A stretch of 64,000 nt of DNA from Treponemataceae bacterium (GTDB lineage Bacteria; Spirochaetota; Spirochaetia; Treponematales; Treponemataceae), in NCBI GenBank assembly GCA_024402435.1, contig JAKSTU010000003.1, positions 1 through 64,000 on the forward strand, given 5' to 3'. Position numbers and translations under genes: made by a program. The notes beneath the pieces are model-generated. The model saw nothing but the letters and a program-made list of their open reading frames with translations, made no database searches and had not been told where the DNA came from. This document shows positions 25,897-35,301 of this stretch, piece after piece (position 1 is the stretch's first letter; each line of letters opens with the position of its first letter).

Positions 25897-26871
25897 ATGA
25901 AAGTTTTGGTAATCGGTGGTGCAGGTTATATCGGAAGCCACGTTGTTAAAGAAATGATGAAAGCCGGACACGAAGTCACGGTTTTTGACAATTTGTCTTC
26001 AGGTCTCAGACAGAATCTGTTTCCTCAGAACGGATTTATTCACGGAGATATTCTGATTCCCTCAGAAATTGAAGCTGCATTTGCAAAGGGATTCGACGGT
26101 TTCGTTCACCTTGCTGCATTCAAAGCTGCCGGTGAATCAATGGTGGAACCGGAAAAATATTCGGTAAACAATCTTACGGGAACAATCAACATCATGAACG
26201 CAGCACTCAAATTCGGCTGCAAAAAAATGATTTTTTCTTCTTCAGCTGCAACTTTCGGTTCTCCTGAATATCTTCCCATGGACGAAAAACATCCCCAGAA
26301 TCCTGAAAACTACTACGGATTCACAAAACTCGAAATTGAACGCATCATGACCTGGTACGATCAGCTTAAAGGTCTCCGTTTTGCGGCACTCCGCTATTTC
26401 AATGCTGCCGGTTATGATCCTGAAGGAGAAATCATCGGTCTTGAGCAGAATCCTGCAAACCTTCTGCCGCGCATCATGGAAGTTGCCATGGGCATGAAAC
26501 CCGGACTCAAAGTGTTCGGAGACGATTATGAGACCCGCGACGGAACATGTATCCGTGACTACGTGCACGTAACTGACCTGGCACGGGCACATGTAATGGC
26601 ATTGGAATACATCACCAAAAATGACAAAAGTCTCAAAGTCAATTTGGGTACAGAAACAGGAACAACTGTTCTTGAACTTCTTAACGCTTCTCGCCGCATT
26701 ACAGGCAAGGAAATCCCTTCCGAAAATGTTGAACGCCGTCCGGGAGATCCTGCTTGTCTTTATACTACAAACAATTATGCAAAAGAAACTTTAGGTTGGA
26801 CACCTGAATATTCAGACGTGGATACTCTGGTGGAGACAACTTGGAAAGCATATCTTGCAAACAACAAATAA
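25897..26871 (+). CDS. galE: UDP-glucose 4-epimerase
   Basis: GalE interconverts UDP-glucose and UDP-galactose with bound NAD+, for galactose use and surface polysaccharide precursors. The 324-residue protein starts MKVLVIGGAGYIGSH (Rossmann loop), and has HLAAFKAAGES, the catalytic SSSAATFG Ser/Thr and YYGFTKLE (YxxxK), then RYFNAAGYDPEG. GGAGG sits 5 nt before the ATG; a longer in-frame ORF upstream has no support. It is followed 55 bp later by the M20 peptidase gene. Confidence 0.96.
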   Translation: MKVLVIGGAGYIGSHVVKEMMKAGHEVTVFDNLSSGLRQNLFPQNGFIHGDILIPSEIEAAFAKGFDGFVHLAAFKAAGESMVEPEKYSVNNLTGTINIMNAALKFGCKKMIFSSSAATFGSPEYLPMDEKHPQNPENYYGFTKLEIERIMTWYDQLKGLRFAALRYFNAAGYDPEGEIIGLEQNPANLLPRIMEVAMGMKPGLKVFGDDYETRDGTCIRDYVHVTDLARAHVMALEYITKNDKSLKVNLGTETGTTVLELLNASRRITGKEIPSENVERRPGDPACLYTTNNYAKETLGWTPEYSDVDTLVETTWKAYLANNK

Positions 26872-26926
26872 TGGTGCAGAAAATCAGCAGAAATTTGATG
26901 CACTTAGATAAGGAAGATTCTGATTT

Positions 26927-28153
26927 ATGAACGATTTTGAAACTCTTGCAAAGGATATTGATTCCTCACGCAGCCAGATGATTGAACTTGAGCGGCTTCT
27001 TACAGGCATTCAGGCTCTGGCGCCGGAAAGTGAAGGACAGGGCGAACTTGAAAAATGTCTTGCTCTTGAAGAATGGCTCAAAAAGAACGGCATTACTCAG
27101 CTCCAGCGTTTTGATGCCCCTGATTCCCGTGTAAAAAGCGGAATCCGTCCCAATCTGGTGGCAACAATTCCCGGTGTCAGCGATGATTACGCCATCTGGG
27201 TAATGGCACATATGGACGTTGTTCCCACAGGTGAGGAAAGTCTTTGGAATACTGATCCCTGGACCGTTGTGGAAAAAGACGGACGCCTTTACGGACGCGG
27301 TGTAGAAGATGATCAGCAGGGGCTTGTAAGCGGTGTCTTTGCAGGTCTTTCTTTCATTCGTTCCGGAATAAAGCCGGCTCACACTGTCAAACTGCTTTTT
27401 GTTGCAGACGAGGAAGTGGGTTCAACATACGGAATCCAGTATCTGCTTGCAAATCACGATCTTTTCCGCAAAGACGACATAATCATCATTCCTGACGGCG
27501 GTGATTCTCAGGGCGTTACAATCGAAGTTGCAGAAAAAAATCTGATCTGGCTCAAAATCCGGACTACAGGAAAGCAGAGTCACGGTTCAAGACCGGATCA
27601 GGGCGCAAACGCAATGCTTGCAAACTGTGATCTTGCAGTGCGTCTTCATAATCTTAAAAATTTTTTCAACAGGACGGACACTTTGTTTGAGCCTGCGTGT
27701 TCAACTTTTGAACCGACAAAAAAAGAAGCAAACGTTCCCAATGTCAACACGATTCCAGGTGAGGACGTGTTCTACATGGACTGCCGCATTCTGCCATGCT
27801 ACAAACTTGCAGAAGTCCGTGCTAAATTCCGGGAAATTTTTGCAGAGATTGAAGCGCAGTATGGCGTAAAAATCGAATGGTCGGAAGAGCAGGCTGTTGA
27901 GTCGCCCGCAACTGCAGCTGATGCGCCTGTTGTGCAGAAACTCAAGACTGCACTCAAAGCTGTTCACGGCAAAGACGCACATCCCATTGGAATCGGCGGC
28001 GGAACTGTAGGTGCTTATCTTCGCATCAAAGGCTTTGACGCAGCTGTATGGGGCACGCTGGATGAAACCGCGCATCAGCCCAACGAGTACTGCATCATTC
28101 AGAACATGATTGATGATGCCAAAACTCTTGCGTATCTGATGCTGCAGCCTTGA
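26927..28153 (+). CDS. M20 family metallopeptidase
   Basis: This is a 408-residue cytosolic zinc hydrolase of the M20 family (dipeptidases, acetylornithine deacetylase and relatives). Metal and catalytic residues are visible in AHMDVVPTGEESLW, RGVEDDQQG, VADEEVGS and PDGG, with a final His in DETAHQPNEYC. The family's dimerisation domain is inserted between about residues 200 and 310. A peptidase or amidohydrolase acting on small N-acyl or peptide substrates fits; the exact substrate is unclear. No neighbour supports an arginine-pathway role. Its ribosome binding site is weak (AAGGAAG, about 11 nt before the ATG). Confidence 0.88.
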   Translation: MNDFETLAKDIDSSRSQMIELERLLTGIQALAPESEGQGELEKCLALEEWLKKNGITQLQRFDAPDSRVKSGIRPNLVATIPGVSDDYAIWVMAHMDVVPTGEESLWNTDPWTVVEKDGRLYGRGVEDDQQGLVSGVFAGLSFIRSGIKPAHTVKLLFVADEEVGSTYGIQYLLANHDLFRKDDIIIIPDGGDSQGVTIEVAEKNLIWLKIRTTGKQSHGSRPDQGANAMLANCDLAVRLHNLKNFFNRTDTLFEPACSTFEPTKKEANVPNVNTIPGEDVFYMDCRILPCYKLAEVRAKFREIFAEIEAQYGVKIEWSEEQAVESPATAADAPVVQKLKTALKAVHGKDAHPIGIGGGTVGAYLRIKGFDAAVWGTLDETAHQPNEYCIIQNMIDDAKTLAYLMLQP

Positions 28154-28154
28154 T

Positions 28155-28173
28155 CCGCTAACGCGGGGTTTTT
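28155..28173 (+). terminator. Short terminator after M20 gene
   Basis: CCGC-TAAC-GCGG followed by GGTTTTT, 2 bp after the stop codon. The stem is short but G+C rich. It separates the peptidase from the lipoprotein operon. Confidence 0.55.
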
Positions 28174-28186
28174 ATAGGAGTTTTAC

Positions 28187-28801
28187 ATGAGCAAGAAAGT
28201 TCTTTCCTCTGTATGCATTGCATTCCTTGCGCTTTTCATGTTTTCCGGATGCATGTCAAACCGCTATGTTCGGCGGGTGGATGCAGATGTTCAGGAAGAC
28301 TTGAGCGGCTATTGGAATGATACTGATGTAAAAATCATTACAGAATCCATTGTTAAAGATTGTGTGAATGCTTCCGGAATTTCAAACTTCATCAAAGAAA
28401 ACGGCCGTTATCCGGTTGTGCTTGTAGGTGATTTTGCAAACAACAGTGATGAACATCTGGATACTTCCATTCTTGCCCGCAGATTTGAGTCTGCTCTCAT
28501 CAACAGCGGTAGGGTTGCCTTTGTTGCCGATGCTTCTCAGCGCAACCTTCTGCGTTCCGAACGGCTGGATCAGTTGGAATGGGCAAGCGAAGACACTGCA
28601 AAACGTCTTGCTTCCGAAACCGGCGCAGACCTGATGCTCGTAGGCTCCGTAAACACTATTGTGGACCGGACGAAAGACAAGATTGTCCGATCCTATTCCG
28701 TGCGTGCTGAACTGATTGACATTGAATCCAACAGAAAAATCTGGGTCGGTGAAGACAACAGCATCAAAAAAATCATTCTCAAGCGGGCATTCGGATTATG
28801 A
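28187..28801 (+). CDS. LpoB-like lipoprotein
   Basis: The 204-residue protein has a lipoprotein signal peptide ending FMFSGCMSN (lipobox Cys near residue 22). The body resembles the LpoB/COG3417 family: DLSGYWNDTDVKIITESIV, PVVLVGDFANNSDEHLDTS, FESALINSGRVAFVADAS and ETGADLMLVGSVNTIVD. In enterobacteria LpoB activates penicillin-binding protein 1B from the outer membrane; whether this distant homologue does so is not known. TAGGAG lies 8 nt before ATG. The next gene overlaps by 4 bp (ATGA). It begins a four-gene operon. Confidence 0.88.
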   Translation: MSKKVLSSVCIAFLALFMFSGCMSNRYVRRVDADVQEDLSGYWNDTDVKIITESIVKDCVNASGISNFIKENGRYPVVLVGDFANNSDEHLDTSILARRFESALINSGRVAFVADASQRNLLRSERLDQLEWASEDTAKRLASETGADLMLVGSVNTIVDRTKDKIVRSYSVRAELIDIESNRKIWVGEDNSIKKIILKRAFGL

Positions 28802-30132
28802 AAAAAGTATTCAGGTTTTTGTCTGTTGCCGCCTTGCTGGTTGTCGCCGGGATTTTTTCAGTGACTTCCTGTGCTTCTGCAGACTTCAGGACTATAGAAG
28901 AAGCATCCTATTACGGTGATTATTACGGTGCCCTGAATCATCTGGAAAACAGCAGGGATTATCTGTATTCGGACAAAGACACTGTGCTTTATTCTTTGGA
29001 CACCGGTATGTTGGATCACTATGCCGGAGAATGGCAGGAATCCAACAGCCGTTTTTCCGAAGCCGAACAGCAGATTGACAAACTGTACACAAAAAGCATT
29101 TCTCAGTCTGTTTCATCCTTTTTTGTGAACGATTATGTGATTGACTATGCCGGTGAAGATTACGAAGACATTTACACAAATCTTTTCATGGCATTGAATT
29201 ATATCCATTTGGGACAGACGGAAGACGCTTTTGTAGAAATCCGCAGATTTGATTCAAAATTGCGTGATCTTGAAAACCGGTACAACCAGCTTCTTCAGGA
29301 CGGAATGAATTCTGCTCCTGTTTATGACGGATATACTTTTGAGGAAAGCCAGTTCCACAATTCGGCATTGGCACGTTATATAAGCATGCTTCTGTACCGG
29401 GCAAAGGGCGACATTTCTTCTGCATCGATTGACCGCCGCTACATAAGAAATGCTTTCATTTCCCAACGTCAGCTTTATCCTTTTTCGGAACCGGCTTCCC
29501 TTGACGAAGAACTTTTTGTGCCTTCCGGAATGGCACGTCTTAATGTGCTGGCATTTGCCGGTCTCGGGCCTGAAAAAGTTGCGGAAGACCTGCGGCTTTT
29601 TGACAGGTCAAGCCGTTATATGCTGAAAATTTCACTTCCGGAAATCAGAGCCAGAAATTCTTCGGTAAGTTACATTCAGGTAACAGCCAAAGACAAATAT
29701 GGCAGAACTTATTACACGAATCTTGATTTGCTTGAAAACATAGATCTGATTGCAGAAGACACTTTTGCAAGAAAGCAGGGACTGATTTATCTGAAGTCAG
29801 TGCTGCGTTCCGGAACAAAAGCCCTTACAAACAGTATTTGGGGAGCACTTGCAGAAGCTGAACAGGAAAAAGACGGCACTTTCGGACTTTTTTCAATGAT
29901 TTCCCTTGTTTCTGCTGTTTCTTACGAAGTTACGGAAGTTGCAGACACGCGCACATCCAGGTTTTTCCCGTCAAAAGCCTATGTAGGCGGGCTGACTTTG
30001 CCGCCGGGCGTATATGATGTGTCTGTTGTTTATAAAAATCCATACGGAAAGACACTGGATTCCTGGCAGTGTTCAGATGTTGCAGTTCGTTCTGATTCAT
30101 TAAATTTGGTGGAGGCCATATGCTCAAAATAA
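28798..30132 (+). CDS. COG3014-like lipoprotein
   Basis: This 444-residue predicted lipoprotein has a signal peptide ending FSVTSCASADF. The N-terminal half is helical and TPR-like (YYGDYYGALNHLENSRDYLY, then DTGMLDHYAGEWQESNSRFS and DIYTNLFMALNYIHLGQTED). The C-terminal half is beta-rich. The pattern matches uncharacterised COG3014 proteins, often encoded beside LpoB-like lipoproteins, as here. The function is not established; an envelope or peptidoglycan role is inferred from the neighbours. It overlaps the LpoB-like gene by 4 bp and the LPP20-like gene by 13 bp. Confidence 0.85.
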   Translation: MKKVFRFLSVAALLVVAGIFSVTSCASADFRTIEEASYYGDYYGALNHLENSRDYLYSDKDTVLYSLDTGMLDHYAGEWQESNSRFSEAEQQIDKLYTKSISQSVSSFFVNDYVIDYAGEDYEDIYTNLFMALNYIHLGQTEDAFVEIRRFDSKLRDLENRYNQLLQDGMNSAPVYDGYTFEESQFHNSALARYISMLLYRAKGDISSASIDRRYIRNAFISQRQLYPFSEPASLDEELFVPSGMARLNVLAFAGLGPEKVAEDLRLFDRSSRYMLKISLPEIRARNSSVSYIQVTAKDKYGRTYYTNLDLLENIDLIAEDTFARKQGLIYLKSVLRSGTKALTNSIWGALAEAEQEKDGTFGLFSMISLVSAVSYEVTEVADTRTSRFFPSKAYVGGLTLPPGVYDVSVVYKNPYGKTLDSWQCSDVAVRSDSLNLVEAICSK

Positions 30133-31175
30133 CAAAATCCTGCTTTTTTGCTGTGTTCAGCATTGCTTTAGTTGCTTCAATGTTTTTTTCCTGTGCATCA
30201 ACTCCTTATGCTTTTGCCCCGGACTGGATTGCCGGTTCCCAGAATTCGGCATCTTATCCTGCTGACAAATATTTTACTGCTGTCGGTTCAGGTGAGACAT
30301 TGGCTGTTGCAGAATCTGACGCAAGTGCGGCACTGACCAAAATAATCCGACAGACTGTAGATTCTCGTTCTGTTGCTGCACAGTCTTACGTGGGCGCTGC
30401 CGCAGGTTCCGAACTGCAGACCCAGTTGCTTTCAAAAGTTGATACGACAAGCAATGTAACGATTTCAGGAATGTCCATTGCAGAAAATTACTGCTTTACT
30501 TCACCGGAAGACAAAAGCACCACTTATTACGCACTGGCAGTTGTGAACCGCGAAAAAACCGGTACAGTTTACAGGGACAAAATCCTCCAGAACAACGAAG
30601 TCATCGCCCGCCAGTGCCGCATTGCAGATTCTTTGCCTGGAACTTTGGAAGCTTATGCCGCACTTCAGGGGGCAATAAGTCTTGCTGCTGAAAATGAAGA
30701 CTACCTGGACATTCTTTCTGTAGTCAACATTGACATGTGGAAAAAAATCAGTGTGGCTTACGGAAATCTTGCGGCCCTTGCTGAAAAATCCCGTTTGACA
30801 TTGGATGCCATTCATGTTGCAGTTGTTGTGGACGGAGATTCTGACGGACGTGTCGGTGCAGCATTTACAAAAGTCATGAAAAACTTCGGCATTTCCCATT
30901 TTTCTGATTCTGCAGACGGATGCAGTTATGTGCTCAAAGCTTTTGTATCCTTCGTTCCCCTTGATATGACTTCATCTTCCCACAAATATGTGCGTTATAT
31001 TGTTGATGCAAGTTTTGTGGACTGCCGCACAGGAAGAGAACTTGTTCCTTTTTCAATCAACGGGCGGGAAGCTCATCTTACGGAATCAGAAGCAGACCAG
31101 CTTGCAGTCCGGACTGTGGAAAGCGAAATTGCAAAGAAATTCGGTACTAGCTTTAATTCACTTTTTGTGCAATGA
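30120..31175 (+). CDS. LPP20-family lipoprotein
   Basis: The 351-residue predicted lipoprotein has a signal peptide ending MFFSCASTP. The next ~110 residues (PDWIAG, KYFTAVGSGETLAVAESDAS, AALTKIIRQTVDSR) match the LPP20 domain of small surface lipoproteins. The C-terminal part is unfamiliar and may be a second domain. It is third in the lipoprotein operon. A GGAGG sequence inside the preceding gene, 5 nt before the ATG, is the likely ribosome binding site. Its stop overlaps the GH43 start by 4 bp. Confidence 0.85.
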   Translation: MLKITKSCFFAVFSIALVASMFFSCASTPYAFAPDWIAGSQNSASYPADKYFTAVGSGETLAVAESDASAALTKIIRQTVDSRSVAAQSYVGAAAGSELQTQLLSKVDTTSNVTISGMSIAENYCFTSPEDKSTTYYALAVVNREKTGTVYRDKILQNNEVIARQCRIADSLPGTLEAYAALQGAISLAAENEDYLDILSVVNIDMWKKISVAYGNLAALAEKSRLTLDAIHVAVVVDGDSDGRVGAAFTKVMKNFGISHFSDSADGCSYVLKAFVSFVPLDMTSSSHKYVRYIVDASFVDCRTGRELVPFSINGREAHLTESEADQLAVRTVESEIAKKFGTSFNSLFVQ

Positions 31176-32149
31176 ATTCACCTATGAGTGATTTCAAAAG
31201 CATAAAAGACGACGACAAAGCATATCTCTTTGTTCATTTTAAGGAAAAAGAAACTCCTGACGGCGAGCAGGTTTATTTCGGATTAAGCAAAGACGGCTTT
31301 CATTGGGAACAGACAAACGGCGGATTGCCGATTCTGTGGAGTTATCTGGGCGAAAAAGGTTCCCGTGATACGACAATTGTTCGGGCAAACAACGGAAAGT
31401 TCTACATTTTTGCTACGGATTTGAGTTTGGCTTACAATTTCAAGAGCCTGTACAACTCAAAGTGGAAAGAAGTTTCCAGAAACGGCAGTCCTGCAATCAG
31501 CATGTGGAAATCAGAAGATCTGGTCCACTGGTCTGAGCAGAGACTGATTATTCTTGGTGACGAAAACTTCGGATGCATGTGGGCACCGGAAGTAACCTGG
31601 GATCCGCTGGAAAACAATTACAAGATTCATTGGTCTTCTCTTCATGCATGCGATGATTATCAGCGTATGTCAATCTGGTATTCAACAACTTCCGATTTTG
31701 AAACTTTTTCCGAACCTCAGCAGCTTTGCAAAAAGGATGATGCCGGAATAATCGATTCTGACATTACCTATGTGGACGAATGGTTTTACCGCTTTGTCAA
31801 AAGCGACAACAATCCCAGCATGGTCATTCTGGAACGGGGGCGCACATTTGCGGGGGACTACGAACGCATGCCGGCTTTTGATGAAGAAACTGCCAAACTG
31901 AAGCAGGGCTGCTATGAAGCGCCTGCACTTTTTCAGTTGAAAGACGGCAGATGGTGTGTCTTCCTTGATTTTTACGGTTGTGAACGCAGCAAAATGGGGT
32001 ATGTGCCTTTTGTTGCAGAAGACATTTCTTCAGGCCGTTTCATCCGCTGTGACGAAGATTTTTCCTTCCCTTATGGTTTCAAACACGGAAACCTGATCGA
32101 AATAACTGCCTCTGAATACCAGGCAATAAAAGAAGCATTCCCCAACTGA
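31172..32149 (+). CDS. GH43-family glycoside hydrolase
   Basis: The product (325 aa, or 321 from ATG 31184) looks like a five-bladed propeller enzyme of family GH43 or a close relative acting on arabinosides or xylosides. It shows DTTIVRANNGKFYIFATDLS, SEDLVHWSEQRLI, CMWAPEVTWDPLENNYKIHW (the conserved WAPE segment with a candidate catalytic acid), DAGIIDSDITYVDEW and GCYEAPALF. No signal peptide is seen, so it should act on imported oligosaccharides in the cytoplasm. The start overlaps the LPP20 stop (ATGA), an unexpected partner. A convergent terminator follows. Confidence 0.85.
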   Translation: MNSPMSDFKSIKDDDKAYLFVHFKEKETPDGEQVYFGLSKDGFHWEQTNGGLPILWSYLGEKGSRDTTIVRANNGKFYIFATDLSLAYNFKSLYNSKWKEVSRNGSPAISMWKSEDLVHWSEQRLIILGDENFGCMWAPEVTWDPLENNYKIHWSSLHACDDYQRMSIWYSTTSDFETFSEPQQLCKKDDAGIIDSDITYVDEWFYRFVKSDNNPSMVILERGRTFAGDYERMPAFDEETAKLKQGCYEAPALFQLKDGRWCVFLDFYGCERSKMGYVPFVAEDISSGRFIRCDEDFSFPYGFKHGNLIEITASEYQAIKEAFPN

Positions 32150-32193
32150 AAAAAGAACCGGGTTTTTGATCACTCACTTCAAAAACCCGGTTC
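32150..32193 (-). terminator. Terminator downstream of xylB
   Basis: A perfect 15-bp stem GAACCGGGTTTTTGA / TCAAAAACCCGGTTC with an A-run on its left (a T-run on the minus strand). It terminates the minus-strand xylB transcript and may also stop GH43 transcription from the left. Confidence 0.85.
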
Positions 32194-32231
32194 AGGAGGA
32201 ATAAGATAGGAAATTTAACAACCTATATATA

Positions 32232-32253
32232 AGAGCAGATTTTCATCTGCTCT
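32232..32253 (-). terminator. Second hairpin after xylB
   Basis: AGAGCAGAT-4-ATCTGCTCT, a perfect 9-bp stem. On the minus strand it is followed by TATATATAG rather than a T-run, so it may be a weak terminator or an mRNA-end stabiliser. Confidence 0.5.
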
Positions 32254-32306
32254 CTGTTCAAGTAAACACTTTCCTAACAGTTTGATAAATCGGTATTTAT
32301 TCTTAT

Positions 32307-33794
32307 TCAGCAATAAAGCGGTGCAACTGCTGCCAGAACTTTCTGGTAGTCAGCGTATGCTTCGTTGTATTTTGCTACGGCTGCAGGATCAGGTTCCGCA
32401 GATTTGTCTGCATCAAGACTGATGTGTTCTGCACACAGAGCAGCAATTGAAGCGTTTGCATCTGTCTGGGATTCAAGGCACCACAAAGCCTGAACTGCAG
32501 CACCAAGGGCAGCTGCTTCATCCAGTGCAGGAACGCGGATAGGCAGATTAAGAATGTCTGCAGCAATCTGTCTCCACAGCGGACTCTTTGAGCCACCGCC
32601 GATAAGACGGATTTCTTTCGGTTCAAATCCCAGAGCGCGGAATGCGTCAAGACCGCCACGCATTGCAAAAACAGCGCTTTCAAGACTGGCGCGTGCAATG
32701 TTTTCGCGGCATGTATTTGCTGCTGTAAGGCCTGTAATGCTTGCGCGGCCGTTGGGCAGGTTAGGTGTGCGTTCTCCGTTGAAGAAAGGCATTACGAGAA
32801 CACCGTTGCTTCCTGCAGGAGCTTTTGCTGCGGCAGCGTCCAGTTCTTTTACGCTCATTCCGAAAAGGTCGCGGACAAACTCAGTTGCAACAGTACAGTT
32901 CATTGTACACAGAAGGGGAAGCCATCCGCCGCTTGATGAACAGAATCCTGAAAGACCGTTCTGAGGATCAGCGATAGGTTTGTCAGAATATCCGTACAAA
33001 GTGCCGCTTGTACCCATACTCATTGTCAGGAATCCGTCGCTTACAGTTCCTGTTCCGATTGCACCCATCATGTTGTCGCCACCACCGGCGGAAACAGGGA
33101 TTCCTTCGGGGATTCCCAAAAGTGCTGCCGCTTCTTTTGAAACAGAGCCGACTTTTTCGTTGGGTTTTACCAGTGCGGGCAGCAGTCCGTAAAGTTTTTC
33201 ATCAATTGCGTCACATGCTTTCTTTGACCATTCACGTTTTTTGCCGTCAAAAAGGGCCATACCGGAAGCATCACCATATTCCATTGTGTAAGCACCGGTC
33301 AGTTTGTAATTGATGTAGTCGTGGGGCAGCATGATGTAGCGGAGATTTGCCCATGCATCAGGTTTGTGGTTTTTGAGCCAGAGAATTTTCGGTGCTGTAA
33401 AGCCGGGAAGCATAAGATTGCATACTTCAGAAACAACTGCATCATCTCCGCCCATTTTTTCAGTGAGCTCCTTGCATTCTGCAACTGTTGACGTATCATT
33501 CCAAAGTTTGATGTTGTAAAGAGCTTTGCCGTCTTTGTCCAGCGGAACAAAACCATGCTGCTGACCAGAAACACCGATTGCACAGATTGAAGCTTTTCCT
33601 TCTGCACTCAGTCCGTCAAAACATGTTTTAAGTGCTGCATCGTACCATTCTGTTTTCTGTTCGCGTGTTCCGTCGTTTTCAGAAATCAGTTCCAATGGGC
33701 AGGATGATTTTTCAACGATTTTGTGATTTGCCCAATCATACAGAACAACTTTCATGCTCTGTGTGCCCAAGTCAATACCGGCAGTTGTCTTCAT
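32307..33794 (-). CDS. xylB: Xylulokinase
   Basis: XylB phosphorylates D-xylulose with ATP, feeding xylose into the pentose phosphate pathway. The 495-residue FGGY-family kinase begins MKTTAGIDLGTQSMKVVLYD (first ATP-binding loop), and contains GVSGQQHGFVPLDKDGKALY, LWNDTST, AGGGDNMMGAIGTG and RLIGGGSKSPLWRQIAADIL. These fit xylulokinase rather than glycerol or gluconate kinase. GGAG lies 7 nt before ATG 33794; an in-frame ATG 24 bp upstream is rejected. No xylose isomerase gene is in the window. Confidence 0.95.
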   Translation of the reverse strand: MKTTAGIDLGTQSMKVVLYDWANHKIVEKSSCPLELISENDGTREQKTEWYDAALKTCFDGLSAEGKASICAIGVSGQQHGFVPLDKDGKALYNIKLWNDTSTVAECKELTEKMGGDDAVVSEVCNLMLPGFTAPKILWLKNHKPDAWANLRYIMLPHDYINYKLTGAYTMEYGDASGMALFDGKKREWSKKACDAIDEKLYGLLPALVKPNEKVGSVSKEAAALLGIPEGIPVSAGGGDNMMGAIGTGTVSDGFLTMSMGTSGTLYGYSDKPIADPQNGLSGFCSSSGGWLPLLCTMNCTVATEFVRDLFGMSVKELDAAAAKAPAGSNGVLVMPFFNGERTPNLPNGRASITGLTAANTCRENIARASLESAVFAMRGGLDAFRALGFEPKEIRLIGGGSKSPLWRQIAADILNLPIRVPALDEAAALGAAVQALWCLESQTDANASIAALCAEHISLDADKSAEPDPAAVAKYNEAYADYQKVLAAVAPLYC

Positions 33795-34049
33795 ATTTTC
33801 TCCTGTTTGACATTGCATTGATATCAGCCAAAACTGATGATGATCAAAAGTGCATAGTCAAGTGATTTATCCTAAAATTTGCAGGACATTTTTTCACAAA
33901 CATTTTCTTCCATAAATACAATGTTCGCAATCAGAAAAATTCATGACACACAAAAAAAAATTTTGAAAGGATTTTCCTAAAGTACCGCCCTGAAAATGCC
34001 GAAAAATAAACGGGTGATTGTGCCTTTCCGCCAGTTTTCCCTGATGCGT

Positions 34050-35216
34050 ATGAAAACTTCAAACAGATTTTTTATTGCATTTCTACTTCTTCTCATAAGT
34101 TTTCCGGCTGTTTACGGATCATCATTCGGCAGCTTTTTGGGCACATCGGCAGAACTTGTTTCCGAAGATTCAGATGCCGCACTTAAACTTAACGGTGTTT
34201 TCGCATTGCAATATTCTGTTGATGAAAATCTTCTTTTTCGCGGTGACTTTCGTGTGCGCACGGGAAATATTTTCTCCGGAGGATTTTTTCAGGATACGCA
34301 AAGTTTTTTCAGTGTAAAAGAACTTGCTGTTGTGTACCGTTTCCCTGCTGAAAATTCGACCCAGCAGGCTTCATTCTTTTTCCGCGATGTGGAAGGAATC
34401 GGTTCGGATTTGTTTTTGTCCCGGCATCTGGGAGTGAACAATTTTGCGTCTCCACTCCTTACTCCAATGGCAGACTATTCATCTGTTGCAATCTACAATT
34501 ATTCCGGTTTCGGAGCTTCATATGTTGTGAAACTGCCTACTGCCAATGTTTTCGGGCTTTCAATGAATTACAGCGGTGGTGACAACACTCTGATAAGCGG
34601 GGACTTCCGCTATGCAGGGATTTATGACAATCTGATAATCGATTCTTCATTAGGGCTGTCTCTGCCTTATTCCAATCAGGATGCTTCCGGAAACGACGTT
34701 CTTCTTCTTATTGAGCACATGAATCTGCATTTCGGCGTTTCTGCCTTGTGGGGCAAAAGCAGACACAACAGTTTTTTTGCTCAGCTGGGATTAAGATCCT
34801 TCCAGCTCCATCCGATAGATTTTTCTTTGCTGACTTCTGATGATCTGTATTTTTTCTTTGAACCGAGGATTGTCGGTCAGACATTGAATTTCAATGCTTC
34901 AATTTTCAATATTCCAAAAGCTGCTGCAAAGGATTTGGTATTCTTTTCAAAATCATTGGGAGTGAATCTTCTTTTGTCTGTCAGTCAGTTTCTGTTCCTT
35001 GGTTCAACTGCCGAAGCCGGAGTCGGTCTTTCTCTTTCAACAGACGGTTTCAAAGGGCTTGCTGATTTTATGGCCTATGATCTTCAGCTGACTCCTTACG
35101 TGAATTACAAACTTTTCGGCGGTTCATTGAGCATGGTGCTGAAAATCCACCCTCTGGAACTCTTTGATCTGAGCAAATTTGGCTCTTTCTCCATTGGCTA
35201 TAAACTGATTATGTAA
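34050..35216 (+). CDS. Exported beta-rich protein, possible outer-membrane barrel
   Basis: I do not recognise the family. From ATG 34050 (388 aa) the protein has a clear signal peptide (NRFFIAFLLLLISFPAVYGS). The rest is rich in alternating hydrophobic/polar stretches with aromatic residues (SVAIYNYSGFGASYVVKLP, FGLSMNYSGGDNTLIS, GSLSMVLKIHPLELFDL) and ends FGSFSIGYKLIM, compatible with an outer-membrane beta-barrel. Candidate starts at 33996, 34044 and 34050 lack a ribosome binding site; 34050 puts the signal peptide at the N terminus. It stands alone between divergent xylB and convergent dapL. Confidence 0.72.
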   Translation: MKTSNRFFIAFLLLLISFPAVYGSSFGSFLGTSAELVSEDSDAALKLNGVFALQYSVDENLLFRGDFRVRTGNIFSGGFFQDTQSFFSVKELAVVYRFPAENSTQQASFFFRDVEGIGSDLFLSRHLGVNNFASPLLTPMADYSSVAIYNYSGFGASYVVKLPTANVFGLSMNYSGGDNTLISGDFRYAGIYDNLIIDSSLGLSLPYSNQDASGNDVLLLIEHMNLHFGVSALWGKSRHNSFFAQLGLRSFQLHPIDFSLLTSDDLYFFFEPRIVGQTLNFNASIFNIPKAAAKDLVFFSKSLGVNLLLSVSQFLFLGSTAEAGVGLSLSTDGFKGLADFMAYDLQLTPYVNYKLFGGSLSMVLKIHPLELFDLSKFGSFSIGYKLIM

Positions 35217-35235
35217 ACTTTGACCGGAAAAAATA

Positions 35236-35281
35236 AAAGCCCGCCATGAAAACTTTGGGAAAGTTTTGCAGTGCGGGCTTT
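35236..35281 (-). terminator. Terminator downstream of dapL
   Basis: AAAGCCCGC / GCGGGCTTT encloses a second stem AAAACTTT-GGG-AAAGTTTT. On the minus strand it is followed by a T-rich stretch; it can also stop the convergent exported-protein transcript. Confidence 0.85.
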
Positions 35282-35301
35282 CTGTGTCTTTGAATACGCG
35301 C

